Shown here: piece by piece, positions 35,941 to 49,184 of the stretch | How the letters are laid out: the number at the start of each line of letters is the position of its first letter | Position numbering within the stretch: the first letter of the stretch is position 1 | Assembly: GCF_000001735.4 (NCBI RefSeq) | Contig: NC_003074.8 | Location: 16,871,261 to 16,935,260, forward strand | Length of the DNA: 64,000 nucleotides | Direction: 5' to 3' | Source: Arabidopsis thaliana | Lineage: Eukaryota > Streptophyta > Magnoliopsida > Brassicales > Brassicaceae | Program-made: the position numbers and the translations under genes | The notes under the pieces: model-generated | Told to the model about the DNA's origin: nothing | What the model saw: the letters and a program-made list of their open reading frames with translations, nothing else | The model's database searches: none

Positions 35941-36482
35941 TTACTTAAATCAAGCTAGACTTTATTTTGAATCAAAATCTAGAAAATTAAACCACTTGTT
36001 CATTTTTTTTTTTCTTTTTTCTTTTGAATATATTGAGTGGCTCTTGAGTTATGAGCAACATAGGTTTCAAGCTCGACCATTTATTTACTATTTTAGCATT
36101 ACATAGAGAGTAGAGAGGGCTCTATACAATGAAAATCAGTACATGTTATTGAAAGTGAGAACTCTAAACACTCTCACATGGAGTATTCAAAATCTAAACC
36201 ATTTAAGGAGATGCTTGATATAGGACTCCAAACATATACGAATAAATTATCAGATAGATAACTGAGACAAGGCTTGAAGCCTAGCAACAATCTGATTTCA
36301 AGTATTGTACATGTAAAACTAATTGAAAACCATCACAAGGCACACATAACACATCAAAGACATACAATAATACCAAGTAGAATGAAGTTGAAGGTGTTAA
36401 AAAGTTTTCATAACAGTCAGAGGAAACATATTCACTCCAGAAACCAAACTTATTCAAATGCCCTTACAGGGTTTTGTTTTAC
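35941..36482. other. Spacer and ADF2 3' UTR
   Basis: The part 36340-36482 matches the 3' UTR of the split ADF gene at 29370-29517 (GACATACAATAATACCAA and onward). Upstream of that no feature is seen. Confidence 0.5.
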
Positions 36483-37562
36483 TTAGTTGGTGCGGCTTTT
36501 GAAAACATCAAGACCCATTTCTGTTGGATCAGTAGCTTGAAGTTCCACTTGAATTCCATCTAGTTCTCTCTTGAACCTATCTTTAGAGCTCGCGTAAATC
36601 ATCTTGTCTCTCACTTTGGCAGTGTCCGGAGACCTTTGGCACAACAACAAACACACATTGATGACCATAATCTAAACAGATCAAAAGACATGAGTGACAA
36701 TATCTTGCTTTTACCATGCAATGAAGAAGATCTTGCTCTTCTGGCAGTTCTCCGCAGTGACAAAGTCGAAATCGTAAATGCAATATCGGCAATCATCAGC
36801 TGGAAGACTAGCTGCAAAGTCATCATATGATTGTTCAGGTTCACCGAGTTTCTCTACAATCACTTGCTTATCCTCAATCTTGTAGACTATGGTACGGAAT
36901 GTTCTTTTCGCCTTCAGTTCCATAAATTTCAGCTTGCAATCATCATGCACAGCCATTCCCGATGCCGCGTTTGCCTGTTATCATATCAATACACATAACA
37001 AAACACTGAGAAGATGCACATCTCTTCAAAAACACATTTTCTAAAACAAAGATCACAACTTAACACAGAAATTGGATAATATTATCATCATCTCTAACAT
37101 TGTTAACATCACAAGGAAGAGAAGCTAAGTAGCTCCTCACAACTTTGTAGAACGATTTTGACTTCAATTTTGACACATCAAGAGGCAAGAAGCACAACAT
37201 AGATCGAACAATTGACAAACACTGATGAAAAAGTCAAAAATTCGTAGAATTTAACACTTGATTTGAACTTGAAGTGAAAAACAGCAGATTCTTCCTGATT
37301 TCAGATAAGCTAGCGAAGAAGCAGAACAACAAAGTTACGAGTTCTTTAATCGGATCTCTAATCCGATCACACACTACAACTACCAAAGATCGAGTATCTG
37401 AAATCATCTCCAGATCTATCTAAACGAGCGAGAATCGTTATCCAAAAGAGAAGCAAACGGATTTGAACTCGAAATCGACTAGCAAGCAATCGAAATTTTC
37501 GAGAAGAAAGCTTCAAAATCGAAAAACTTAAAACAGAAACAAGAGAAAATTGAGCTCACCAT
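36483..37562 (-). CDS. ADF2: Actin-depolymerizing factor 2
   Basis: Exons 37562-37560 (ATG only), 36974-36715 and 36633-36483 give 137 residues. ADF/cofilin binds and severs actin filaments. The phosphorylatable Ser6 (MANAASGM) is present, as is the long actin-binding helix [19 protein letters not shown]. The first intron directly after ATG is typical of this subclass and in ADF1 is known to strengthen expression. It is tandem to ADF1 and is the closest paralog of the CACTA-split gene to the left (shared UTR and promoter). AT3G46000. Confidence 0.96.
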
Positions 37563-38418
37563 GGCTAAATCAAACCGATTTCAAATAAAAGTTCCTGGTG
37601 AAATGAAGAAGAAGACGGCAAGAAGATATTTTCTCCGGTCGGCAAAAATCAAATGGAGAAAATGAAAATGACCTTCTTTTTTTTCTTCTTCACTGTTTCT
37701 TTTTTTGTCAGCGTTATTTGCAAGCTATCCGAATTATATGAATGAAACGAATTTCATTTGTTTATATGTTTCTATACATTTTGGTTTATTATAATAATAT
37801 ATGGATAAGACTATTTCCCAAAGTTAAATTTTTATTTCTGTTAATCATCATAATATAAGAATTTATTTGATTGCCCAACCTATATTGAAAATGTCATGGA
37901 TTAGGTGATATAACTTGGTGGATAAGTTCACAAGTTTAGAAATAGTGTAATCATGATCTGTGTTTATTAAATGATATGGTACCACTTCATGTTGGGGCTA
38001 TACAAATGTGGTCAACACAAGCAATTTCTTTGGAAACAAACATAAGAATGAATGGTCAAAACGACCAATCCAATCATAATCAGTGGACCAAATAAAAAAA
38101 CTGAAGATCAATCTTGTCCTATAGACAGTTGTTTCATACAAATGTGAGAGAAACTTTTAATCATCCATTTCATCAATGATATACCTAAAAGGGTTCATCT
38201 TCAATAGACGATTTGGGGTCCTTACACACCATTTTAAAACCAAAGACAACATCGAACACAAGACCGAAACACCGATAGAATGAAGTTGTTTATAGGTTCA
38301 TAACTTCACAACACAATGTAAAAACATAATCAAGTACCAGTACCATCACTCAAAAATAACAGAATAAGAGAATAGATCTTTCAAGGGGATGATGATAATA
38401 AACTTTGGTTTTTACTTT
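37563..38418. other. ADF2 promoter and ADF1 3' region
   Basis: Pyrimidine-rich tracts around 37670-37700 lie just upstream of the ADF2 leader. No other gene or named repeat is seen. Confidence 0.4.
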
Positions 38419-39418
38419 TTAGTTGGCACGGCTCCTGAAAACATCGAGATCCATCTCTGTTGGATCAGTTGCCTGTAGCTCTACTTGAATCCCATCTAGT
38501 TCCCTCTTGAACCTGTCCTTGGAGCTCGCGTAGATCATCTTGCTTCTCACCTTAGCAATATCCGGACACCTTAGCAAAACAACGAAGTTGCATCATATAA
38601 GTACGTTGAAAACCTTTGGAAGATAACAATAAAACGAGACACAGATTTAATGGCAGATTATGTGACTAGCTACCACGCGATGAAGAAGATCTTGCTCTTC
38701 TGGCAATTCTCAGCAGTTACAAAGTCAAAATCGTAAATGGCGTAACGGCATTCATCAGCTGGAAGACATGCTGCAAACTCCTCGTAAGTTTGGATCGGTT
38801 GACCAACTTTCTCAACAACAACTTGCTTCTGCTTCTCCTCAATCTTGTAAACTATGAAACGGTGTGTCCTTTTAGCCTTCAGTTCCAGAAATCTCAGCTT
38901 GCAATCATCATGCACAGCCATTCCAGATGCCGCGTTCGCCTGTTAAACCAAACAACACTCATATTCAAATCTTTTCACATAACACAATCCAAAAACCTCT
39001 ATTGTTCTCAAACCTCTAGAGTGATTATCAATTACATGAAACTGATGAATCAAACATCAAGGATAATGGATCAAACAACCAAATGTTATCGAAATTGATA
39101 TATAACTTTGAAATTTTTTGCAATAACAGGAAGCCGTAAATACTCTTCTGATTTCAAATTTTAGATAGAGGAATCGAAAGAGCCACAGTGAACTCAACAG
39201 AGAAGCTCTCTCGCACAGTTTTGATTCTAAATCAGTCACAAAACGATCACATAAACACCAAATCTTAGAGATCTAAAACCAAAATCTGTATACAGATCTA
39301 GCGAAACAACAAAATGAGCCAGAATCGCGTAAACAGAAGATTTGTATATAAGACGAAACCAAAATCGAGAGAAGCACACTACAGATCGAGATAACAAGTG
39401 GAAAATTGAGCTTACCAT
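38419..39418 (-). CDS. ADF1: Actin-depolymerizing factor 1
   Basis: Exons 39418-39416 (ATG only), 38939-38674 and 38569-38419 give 139 residues, [20 protein letters not shown] to DVFRSRAN. Ser6 and the actin-binding helix ([19 protein letters not shown]) are present. It differs from ADF2 by a KQKQ insertion and by the C-terminus. The 477-bp intron after the ATG codon is the intron reported to drive strong vegetative expression. AT3G46010. It heads the three-gene ADF series, all on the minus strand. Confidence 0.96.
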
Positions 39419-41250
39419 GGCTAGAGAAACACTAATATCAGAGCAAATTCGTGGTTAAACGAGAGAGGAGAAGATATTTCTTCGGGCGGCTACAATCGAC
39501 GGAGAATACGGTCACCTTTTTTTCTTTTTTCTTCTCAATTTCTTTTCTCTTTCTTTCTTCAACTTTATTCGGGAGTCCACCATATTATAGAGACGAAAAA
39601 AAACTATTATTATTTGGTATGTATTTCAAATTTTCAATAATATTGTTGAATTATGAATTCAATACTATAATTAATTTTATGTTTTTGATTCATTATTTTG
39701 GTAGGTGTTTCAATAATAACACTGATTTTTCTTGTTATATAAATAAACTGAATTTTTAATTTATATTTTTAAACTATCTATAAAATTAGTAAGTAATAAC
39801 ATTTTTGAATTTCGTCGTACCATTGATTCGATAAAAAGTTTGTTGGTTTGAGAACTTGATTCAACTTTTAAGAAGTAAAAAATATTGATGTGTAACACCA
39901 CAACAACTACAAAAAATATACTTCATTTTCACAATAAGTTCGGCGTCTCCAAAAAAAAGATAACTAAGATTTATGAAAAACGATGATAGGAAAAAAATTC
40001 AAATACTGATTAAATAAATGGTAAAACACATATCTATTTTATAATATATTTTTAACATCACAAGTTCAAAAAGCAAATCACTCAAAAATGTACAAAATTA
40101 AAATATAAAATTATTGTTAATTTTTTTTGGGTCAAAAGGTAGTAATTATTGTTATTTTGTTCTAAATCATAATCTACTGCATAATTATGCATTGCAGACT
40201 TTGCAGTTGACCATAAACTACATTATAAAATAGTTCGCAAGGTTTTGGGTTCTTCTTTAATTGACCGTTTTCAAAAATATTGTTGTCTAAACGATTTAAG
40301 AAGATGGCCACTCTTCATAATTTATTAACATATAGGAGTATCTTGAATGAACTTGGTACCTCATGTATCGGTTTCAAATTTTTAATATTCTAGTTGGTAT
40401 GTCCTTAATGTAACAAAGAAAAAGGGAAATAATACTATTCTTTTCCTACATAGAAAAAGAAATGCCACTAAGATTGGCGTCGAATATATTTATTAGCCAC
40501 GATCTTTTGTTTAACGCAGCGGCAACGGGAGAAAAGAAGAAAATCAATTATGCAGAAAGAAGAAAATGAGAAAAACTGTCACAGCCGATGAACATCGATG
40601 AAGATTAAGGTGCCGCTGTTAAATTTGAGCGACTCATTTGATGCTGTTGCGACTCATCGTCCGTCATCAGCGAATCATCTAAATCTGTTATTTTCAAGTT
40701 TTGGTGTCGTTTTAAATTGTTATTTTTCATAATACGTCGTTTTACTCAGACGTTACCGTTGCTACCGCTGCCGCAGCGTGAACTAAAAGAACATGCTAAT
40801 TATCTTTTGAAATATCGAAACTAAATGAAAGGTACATGAATCAATGGGGCTCTTTTAGCTCCAATTTTCCGCTGAAACTTTGATTATAGCGGTGATGGGA
40901 ACCAGCTGAGTGACGCTGGTTACAACCAATCGTTTATAGACACGTGGAGAGTTAGGAGTTTGCTTTGTGCGACAGGTTTCCTACCGGCATGTGACTCTAG
41001 AGCCTGGCCGCATATAACATTGAAGCCCGTTAACTCAATAGGCCCAATAATGTTATTTTAAGAAAAGAGGCCCAGAATCAGCTCAAGAGTACAGACAGTG
41101 TCAAAGATTTTTCTACAAACTAGACTAGAGTCTAGTCACTAGACTACAAATTGCATACAGCTTTAGAGTTTGTAACATGGAACTCATGATCTTAGATCAA
41201 TTTTGTAGACAAATCTACATGATGACAACAGTGAGTGTGAGATGCCTGAA
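39419..41250. other. 1.8-kb intergenic region
   Basis: This is ADF1 upstream DNA followed by AT-rich sequence; the only structure seen is the inverted-repeat element at 40504-40789. The stretch 40990-41100 has GGCCCA motifs (site II-like) with no gene start nearby on the plus strand. Confidence 0.4.
40504..40789. mobile_element. Possible small MITE with 28-bp inverted ends
   Basis: The left end (40504-40531, with AACGCAGCGGCAACGG) and the right end read inverted (40789-40762, with CACGCTGCGGCAGCGG) match at about 21 of 28 positions. The 286-bp element has no coding content. Flanking duplication is not clear. Confidence 0.35.
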
Positions 41251-41990
41251 TTACCCGCGGTCCTCGGCTTTATTACTGTTAATACCCGCTCTCACTTCCT
41301 CTGCGTTCTTGGCTACTTCAACAAATATTAGTCTACCATCTACAATCTGACACAAACAAAATAACCCAATACAACTTCAATACATTTCTAAAGAAGCAAA
41401 ACAACGTTATTAGTCACAATGAGAGGAACAAAATCGATATAGCTTCAGACCCTAATTGGCATTTCTACAATGAATTTAGAGCCCTATGGAACTTATGGAT
41501 ATGTTAATGATTCATTACAGAACAAATTTCTTAAGCTAATCTCTTATTAGCGTACATTAAACAAGAAAGCTAGAAACCTATTGAAGTGTTGTTAATGGAG
41601 AAATTCAATTGTATTTTTTTACTCACCTTCCCATCTAAGCTTTTCAATGCCTTTCGTGCATCATCTTCAGAATCGAAGGTGATAAAGCCGAATCCTTTAG
41701 GTCTCTGTGTTTCTGAATCTCTAATAAGCCGAGCTAAACAACCCCACAAACACAAATTTAGTTCATAACCGAGCCTTAAACAAATTCAATTTCAGGTTTT
41801 TACCTTCTTTGATTTGACCAAAAGGAGAGAACAATTGCCTCAGAGATTGATCTGTGGTATAAGCAGATAACCCTGCAAGAGAACAATTTCAGAAACCAGA
41901 GCAAGTAAAAAGAGCAAGAGACTAAAATCAGAAAGAAGAAACCATTCTCGTACTGCTTACGAAGAGTTGAGCTGAGATTCTCTTAGCCAT
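41251..41990 (-). CDS. Small single-RRM RNA-binding protein
   Basis: Exons 41990-41954, 41872-41804, 41733-41627 and 41346-41251 join in frame to 102 residues. One RRM: RNP2 as LFVSRLSAYT and RNP1 as KGFGFITF, ending EEVRAGINSNKAEDRG. The first donor is at A/GTACGAG, completing Arg with GG of exon 2. Its length and sequence fit the small plant RRM proteins predicted to be in organelles or the nucleus; AT3G46020 is the likely locus. RNA target unknown. Confidence 0.9.
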
Positions 41991-42353
41991 CTTTAACAGT
42001 AATCCAAACGGATTTCGGAAATGACTCAAAAATAAAGCTTTTCTAGGTTAAATGCTCGAGCGGACGACGCCGTTTTCAGAAGAAACACAGATACCCAACG
42101 AAACGACGACGTTTTTAAATGCTGCGAGAGGCTAATTCAACAACCGATTCATTTGCAGTGAAGAAGAGATAATTTAGCAGACGTTTCAGCAAAAGATTTT
42201 ACTTGATAGATTTGATTTAAGAAAGAAATCGGATCCGATTTGATTAACATCGCAACAAGAAAACGAAACAGAAATCGATCAAAGAGTCAACAACAACCAT
42301 CAAATCTAAAAAACCCTAATTTTACAAACATCGATTTCAACAAGATCCACAAT

Positions 42354-42791
42354 TCAAGAGCTAGTAAACTTAGTCACCGCCTTAGTTCCTTCAGAAACAG
42401 CATGTTTCGCAAGCTCACCAGGAAGAACAAGTCTAACAGCAGTCTGAATCTCCCGAGAAGTAATCGTCGGCTTCTTATTATACCTCGCGAGCTTCGACGA
42501 TTCCGATGCCAATTTCTCAAAGATGTCGTTGATGAAACTGTTCATAATCCCCATAGCTTTGCTTGAAATACCAATATCTGGATGAACTTGTTTCAGAACC
42601 TTGAAGATGTAGATCTTGTACGTCTCAACACTCTTCTTCTTCATCTTCTTCTTCTTATCGCCGCCGGCACCGGCTTCCTTCGGGAGTTTCTTGCCGGCTT
42701 TTGGTTTCTTCTCTGCAGGAGCTTTCTCGGCTTTTGATTTCTCCTCTACTGGTTTCTTCTCTGCCGGCTTCTTCTCTGCCTTTGGTGCCAT
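42354..42791 (-). CDS. HTB4: Histone H2B (HTB4)
   Basis: An intronless 145-residue ORF from ATG at 42791; reading further upstream would add GTG-AAG-AAA, which is UTR. The tail is Lys/Ala/Pro-rich with one [17 protein letters not shown] unit, shorter than HTB9 by five residues, and the histone fold and C-terminal [12 protein letters not shown] match HTB9. The second Lys of that motif is the ubiquitination site. The coding region is very similar to HTB9 at the DNA level, suggesting a recent duplication or gene conversion. AT3G46030. Confidence 0.97.
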   Translation of the reverse strand: MAPKAEKKPAEKKPVEEKSKAEKAPAEKKPKAGKKLPKEAGAGGDKKKKMKKKSVETYKIYIFKVLKQVHPDIGISSKAMGIMNSFINDIFEKLASESSKLARYNKKPTITSREIQTAVRLVLPGELAKHAVSEGTKAVTKFTSS

Positions 42792-42970
42792 TTTCTTCAC
42801 ACGAAAAAAGTTTCAAAGAAAGATTCTGAATTTTAGAAGATGGAGTCGTGAGATCAAGTTTTGTGTTTGTTGTTTAGACGATTCGGTAGCTCATGTATAT
42901 ATATGACCATGAATTAGATACAGATTGGTTAATTCTCGTTTCACGAGGATTGATGACGTGGAATATATTA
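42792..42970 (-). promoter_or_regulatory. HTB4 promoter with type I element
   Basis: On the minus strand 42961-42944 reads CCACGTCATCAATCCTCG, matching the type I histone element at most positions. A CCAATC box lies at 42928-42923 and a TATA box (CATATATATAC) near 42905-42895. Confidence 0.7.
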
Positions 42971-43189
42971 CGTACCGTTAGATTAGAATAAATCCGTCGT
43001 TGGCAGTGAACGGCTAAGCATCTCTCACCTTTTTAAATGGGCCATTAAGCAGCGAATCAAAATTAATTTCGAGTTTTATCTTTTAACGGGCTAAAATGGG
43101 CTTAATACCTAAATAATAATCTGTTAGTCCTAGACGTGAATCAGTTAAGAGAATGCCATCAATGTTGATACAAAGTCCATGTTTGGTTA

Positions 43190-44269
<1,080 letters not shown>

Positions 44270-44811
44270 AGCAGGGTCTCGAGATCTATCTTATCGGGTT
44301 ATAGTTTGGTTCTCTGTAAGTCGATTGACCTCACTGTCAAAGTAGTAGTTTTATATGTTGTGGTCACTCGGATACGTAAAAACTTGGAGATGAGTAGACT
44401 AATTAATTTCAGTTTTTGAATTCGTTAGACTTGCGATTTATGAAATCAAAATCATCTTTCTTGACTTATCGTTATATGTGGCATTTACTCATTTTAGTCT
44501 CGTGCTCTTCTTGTTTGTTTTCTTAAAACATTTTAATATGTTTTTCATTTACAATGTTCATCAAAATACAAACAAATCTCTGAGGGAACTGTGAAAATTC
44601 GAAAAAGATTTTAGAAATACTGACAAAATAAGTTAAAATTCTAAGAAACAAAATTTAATAGTTTTCCTTCCAACAAGGTTTCTATGCTACATAGGTATAA
44701 TTTTAGGTATTCTTCGTTAATAAATTTGAAGGAAATAACTAATAACGCACAAAAACCCTAAATCAAAAACCTAAGAAGACGTTTACCAGAAACAAAAAAA
44801 CTAAGAAGACA
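44270..44811. other. Spacer between RPS15a and the F-box gene
   Basis: Holds the 3' UTR of RPS15a and AT-rich DNA; an AACCCTAAATC box is at about 44753, just ahead of the F-box ORF. Confidence 0.4.
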
Positions 44812-45924
44812 ATGACGACGAAAGAGAAGAATAAATCATCAAACTCACCGCCTCCGACGTCGTTTTCTTCGTTACCGGACGACATCGTTCTCAACTGTTT
44901 GGCTCGTGTCTCCAGATTCCATTATCCAACTCTATCCCTAGTCTGCAAGGGTTTCCGATCACTCCTAGACTCCCGTGAGCTCCACGCAACACGATCTTGC
45001 ATCGGAAAAACCGAGAGTTTCCTCTACGTCTGCTTAGACCTGCATAGGAATTGCTATCCAGACTGTCCTCCACGATGGTTTATAGTTTCCCCGATTACCA
45101 AACAGAAACTGAAACCTATCCCTTCGGTTACTTGTCAATCCTCAACCGTTGTATCAATCGGTTCAAAGATTTACATAATCGGAGGCTTCGTTGATGGACA
45201 TAGTAGCAGGAGATTGATAGTACTCGATTGTCCATCTCATGGATGGCGTAGACTCCCCGAGATGCGTGTACCTCGACAAAACGCAGCAGCTGATGTAATC
45301 AACGATAAGATCTACGTGATTGGAGGCTCTAGTTCCAACAATATCGAGGATTGGGGAGAGGTTTATGACCCAAAGACCCAAACTTGGGAGCCAGTATTGC
45401 CCACAACACTAGATCTTACTGTTCAAATGAGTGTGGTTCCAGGTAGCTTGGTAATGAGTGGGAAAGTTTATGACATGAATGGATTGAAGCTTAACTTTCA
45501 GAAGAATATTTGCTTGGTGGAGATAGAGAACATGATGTGCCAAACAAAGGTTTGTGAAGGGGTGTTAGTTTGGTGTGAACCAGAGGAAGATCGTGGGTGG
45601 TGTCCGGTTGATGGACTTGAAGGACTTCCCAATAGGCCAACTTCTCCTGGTTATCTTACCTCGGTGGCACATTCCGACCGAGGAAGAAGAGTAACAGTTT
45701 GGTGGGAGTCGGCTGTGTTACATCGTCTAGGTCCCAAATGGACTAAGGAATGTAAAACAGAGATTTGGTGTGCAGAGATTTCGTTTGAGAGACGCGGTGT
45801 TGGAAAGGTTTGTGGATTTGTTGAATGGTCTAAGAATGTCTTTACTAAGGATGACTACAAAACTTATAAGTTACCTGCTTCTCTTTCTGATTTCTTCTTG
45901 AATTCTACCATTGTGACATATTGA
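44812..45924 (+). CDS. F-box/kelch-repeat protein
   Basis: A single-exon 370-residue ORF. The F-box is at about residues 15-60 (SFSSLPDDIVLNCLARVSRF... LVCKGFRSLLDSREL), which binds SKP1 in SCF ubiquitin ligases. Two kelch motifs follow (IYIIGGFVDG...HGWRRLPEM and IYVIGGSSSN...QTWEPV, about residues 118-200), and further diverged blades follow. The rest of the architecture fits the large Arabidopsis FBK family with 350-400 residues. Substrate unknown. AT3G46050 from memory. Confidence 0.92.
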   Translation: MTTKEKNKSSNSPPPTSFSSLPDDIVLNCLARVSRFHYPTLSLVCKGFRSLLDSRELHATRSCIGKTESFLYVCLDLHRNCYPDCPPRWFIVSPITKQKLKPIPSVTCQSSTVVSIGSKIYIIGGFVDGHSSRRLIVLDCPSHGWRRLPEMRVPRQNAAADVINDKIYVIGGSSSNNIEDWGEVYDPKTQTWEPVLPTTLDLTVQMSVVPGSLVMSGKVYDMNGLKLNFQKNICLVEIENMMCQTKVCEGVLVWCEPEEDRGWCPVDGLEGLPNRPTSPGYLTSVAHSDRGRRVTVWWESAVLHRLGPKWTKECKTEIWCAEISFERRGVGKVCGFVEWSKNVFTKDDYKTYKLPASLSDFFLNSTIVTY

Positions 45925-46647
45925 TCAATGGAAGTTTATGTTAATTTTTGAGAGAGTTTTAAATTCTTTTGTGGGGATTTTGTTTAGAACATCTTGAGTA
46001 TAGATTTTATGATAATGAACGAAAATACTGGTGGTGTTTATGTATCTCTAATAAATATGCAGTTGCGTAAGAACATAAACATCAACACACTTCTTATGAA
46101 AGAGTTATATATTGTTGAAAAGTATAGTTGTATAGTAGTAGTATATATTTCCAAAGATGACTTCAGATTACATTAGTATACAGTAGTAGTATTTGATACC
46201 AAATATAAAAATAAAAATTACTATAGCATTGTTTTAGTCCAGCTAATTGATTTTAAAGTAATTAATAAAAGGCCCATAAGGCTTCGTGCCTTCTTCTTTC
46301 TATATAGGCCCTTCAAAAAAGAATCCTTCTCTCTTTTTCTGCGCACTCCTTCGTTTCCAACTAACGTGCGCAGTGTATCCTATCGTGCACGCGAAGCAGA
46401 CGAAGAAGAAGTAAAATAGAAGAAGCCGGGAAACAAAAGCTAAATCGGGAACTGGCGCATTTTAGTCGTCCGCCATAACCTTCGCTCTCTGATTCTTCCG
46501 ATTACATCGGTTTTCTTCTCTCTCCGGTACATGATCTTCTTCTTTCCCGCAGCCGATTCATTCGATTTCTCCCTCTTTTGTTTGATCTAATTCGATTTCG
46601 ATGAAACTCAGATTTTGATCTTTGAGTTTTTGTTTCCTTTAGATTCA
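45925..46647. promoter_or_regulatory. RABE1c promoter and leader
   Basis: The distal half is AT-rich with repeated AGTAGTA phrases (46130-46190). GGCCC motifs at 46270-46310 resemble site II elements. A leader intron probably runs from CTCTCCG/GTACAT at 46527 to the TTTCCTTTAG acceptor at 46642, so the ATG sits just inside exon 2 of the transcript. Confidence 0.55.
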
Positions 46648-48480
46648 ATGGCTGCTCCACCTGCTAGAGCCAGAGCTGATTACGATTATCTCATTAAGCT
46701 TCTTTTGATTGGAGATAGCGGTACGTTGATCTGAAACCTCTCCGATGTTTTTATCGTCGATCCGTTGAAATTTGTTGAATCTGTTTGATTTCCATTGAAT
46801 CGATCTATTCCACTGTGATTTTTGTTTGTGATTAGATCGTTGTGTGGATCGGTGTTTGTATTGAGAGATCTCTGTAACCTAAGGTTTTTTTTTTTTGTTG
46901 CAGGTGTTGGTAAAAGTTGTCTTCTTCTACGTTTCTCTGATGGATCTTTCACCACTAGCTTCATTACCACCATTGGGTTTGTGTTTTCTCTTTGCTTATG
47001 GAGATAAATTGAATTCTGTGATGTTTGTTTTGGATTCTGTTTTTACAGAGTCTTGTTTCTCTATTTTGCTTTGATGTAGCATTGACTTTAAGATAAGAAC
47101 GATTGAGCTTGACGGTAAACGTATCAAGCTTCAGATTTGGGATACCGCTGGTCAAGAGCGGTTTCGGACTATCACCACTGGTGAGTTCATCTTTTTCATA
47201 AGAATTGCTTGCTGGATTAGTACTTAGAGCATTCACAACATCAGTAATGAATCAGATTAGATAGATTCTCGAGGAGATGAACACTTACATGTGCTATGAT
47301 CTCTTGTACAATGCCACTTGACTGATTTATTTTGTTTGGCTGATTACTTTACTTGGTCTTGTATAGTTGATGTTTATGGGCTATTTTCGACACTTCATAG
47401 TTCATCTTTTCGTATAAATGTACTCACTGATCACTTTGCTTAGCATTCACCATCACAATAGAAGTCAAGTTAGAAAGATTGTCAAGATGAGATTGATGAC
47501 AAACGCCTATAAGTAGTCTAAGATAGCCACTTATAGTTCTAGGTAAAGGGGATGCATTTGTGCAATGCCAATTTACTGATTTGCTCTTTTTGGCTGGTTA
47601 CTTTTGTAGGTACTGTCTAGTTGATATTATTAGGATATTTAGGCAGTTTATACTGATCTGTTTCTGTTGTTTCAACACCATTTTGACGATTCTTTTTCTC
47701 TCGCATTTTCGCAGCTTATTACCGTGGGGCAATGGGCATTTTGCTGGTGTATGATGTCACAGACGAGTCATCCTTCAACAGTAAAACTCCCACCATCAAG
47801 TCTTTCACTTACTGGTTTCTATAAATCTCCTTAACCAAAATGAACATCTCTTTTACTAACACGATTCTTGACGTTATTGCAGACATTAGGAACTGGATTC
47901 GTAATATCGAACAGCATGCTTCGGATAATGTTAACAAGATCTTGGTAGGGAACAAGGCTGACATGGATGAAAGCAAGAGGGTATGAAGCACACCACCTTT
48001 ATCCCTGTTCCTTATTCACGACTGATCCTAATAATAATAGCTTCTTGGTCCTGTCAAAATTTTCAGGCAGTACCTACAGCAAAGGGTCAGGCTCTTGCTG
48101 ATGAGTACGGAATTAAGTTCTTCGAAACAGTAAGTCTAACAATGCTCTCAATCTTCGAAACTAGATGGGTAGTGTTTACATTGCTTACACATCTAGCTAT
48201 ATATGTGTTGTTGTTGCAGAGTGCCAAGACAAACCTAAACGTGGAAGAAGTTTTCTTCTCAATAGGGAGGGACATTAAGCAGAGGCTTTCAGACACCGAC
48301 TCGAGGGCAGAGGTTTGTTACATCTCTCTCTTTCACATCTTTGCGTTGTTAGGTCTGAAAACGCATTGATCATTCATGTTACGTGGTCAATTGCAGCCTG
48401 CAACGATCAAGATAAGCCAAACGGACCAAGCAGCTGGAGCAGGGCAGGCCACACAGAAATCTGCATGCTGTGGAACTTAA
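46648..48480 (+). CDS. RABE1C: Rab GTPase RABE1c (Rab8A/ARA3)
   Basis: Eight coding exons: 46648-46720, 46904-46976, 47080-47180, 47715-47780, 47883-47980, 48067-48129, 48220-48312 and 48397-48480, giving 216 residues. The G boxes are all present: GDSGVGKS (22-29), the effector region [26 protein letters not shown] and SAK. The C-terminus SACCGT carries the double-Cys geranylgeranylation site. The E clade (Rab8) acts in post-Golgi traffic to the plasma membrane. The acceptor at 47079 is chosen because it completes Gly-Ile-Asp. AT3G46060. Confidence 0.96.
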
Positions 48481-49184
48481 AAAAGTTTTAAAAGTGAAGT
48501 TTAAGTCGAAAAAAGTTTGGGGGTGAAGTGAAAAACTAAGATATCGTTGGGTGCTTATGTAATTTTTTGTTTTATGCCAACAATTCTGATTCGTTCTTCT
48601 AAATTGTCCTTCCTATTTGTACGAAGGTTTAATCGAAACTTGTATTTTTCTTTTCTATTACTGATTTTTTATGACGGTGACTGAATTGTTTATGTTGGTC
48701 ATCACTTCTCTCTATATATCCTCTGTTCTTAATTTTTCTCTTGCTTCCTCTTTTATCAAGTCTTTAAACATTACTTCTAATACTCGTAAACTCATCTTTG
48801 ACACAACCATAAGCAATACAAAACCATAATATGTACACTGCCTGATTTATGAGTCGTAAACGTATAATTGTGTTAGCAATCCAGTGATGAAGAAACTTAT
48901 CATGTTTTAGTTGCACTACAGTTACTATAGCTGACACTTATATTGTAGTTTCAACACCAGTTAAACCATTCTCATAGTTCAACAACATTCTAGGGTTAAT
49001 AAAACGTGAAACCAAAATTTAGCGAACAAGAAAATAAATCTTGAATAGTATATCAGATTGTATTCAGATCATGTATTCACATCGAATAGTAAGATAAATG
49101 GATCAACAAAGACTAAAACCATGTAAAAAGTACTACTCTATGTAAGATTATCAATAAAACTAAAACCCTAACGAACATGAAAAA
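48481..49184. other. Spacer between convergent RABE1c and zinc-finger gene
   Basis: Contains both 3' UTRs; no repeat or gene is seen. Confidence 0.4.

Noticed and set aside
42616-42906. Phe/Ser-rich ORF antisense to the HTB4 tail
   Set aside because: It mirrors the Lys-rich tail repeats of H2B; no independent support.
45994-46176. Short ORF after the F-box gene
   Set aside because: No start context or homology; lies in the 3' spacer.
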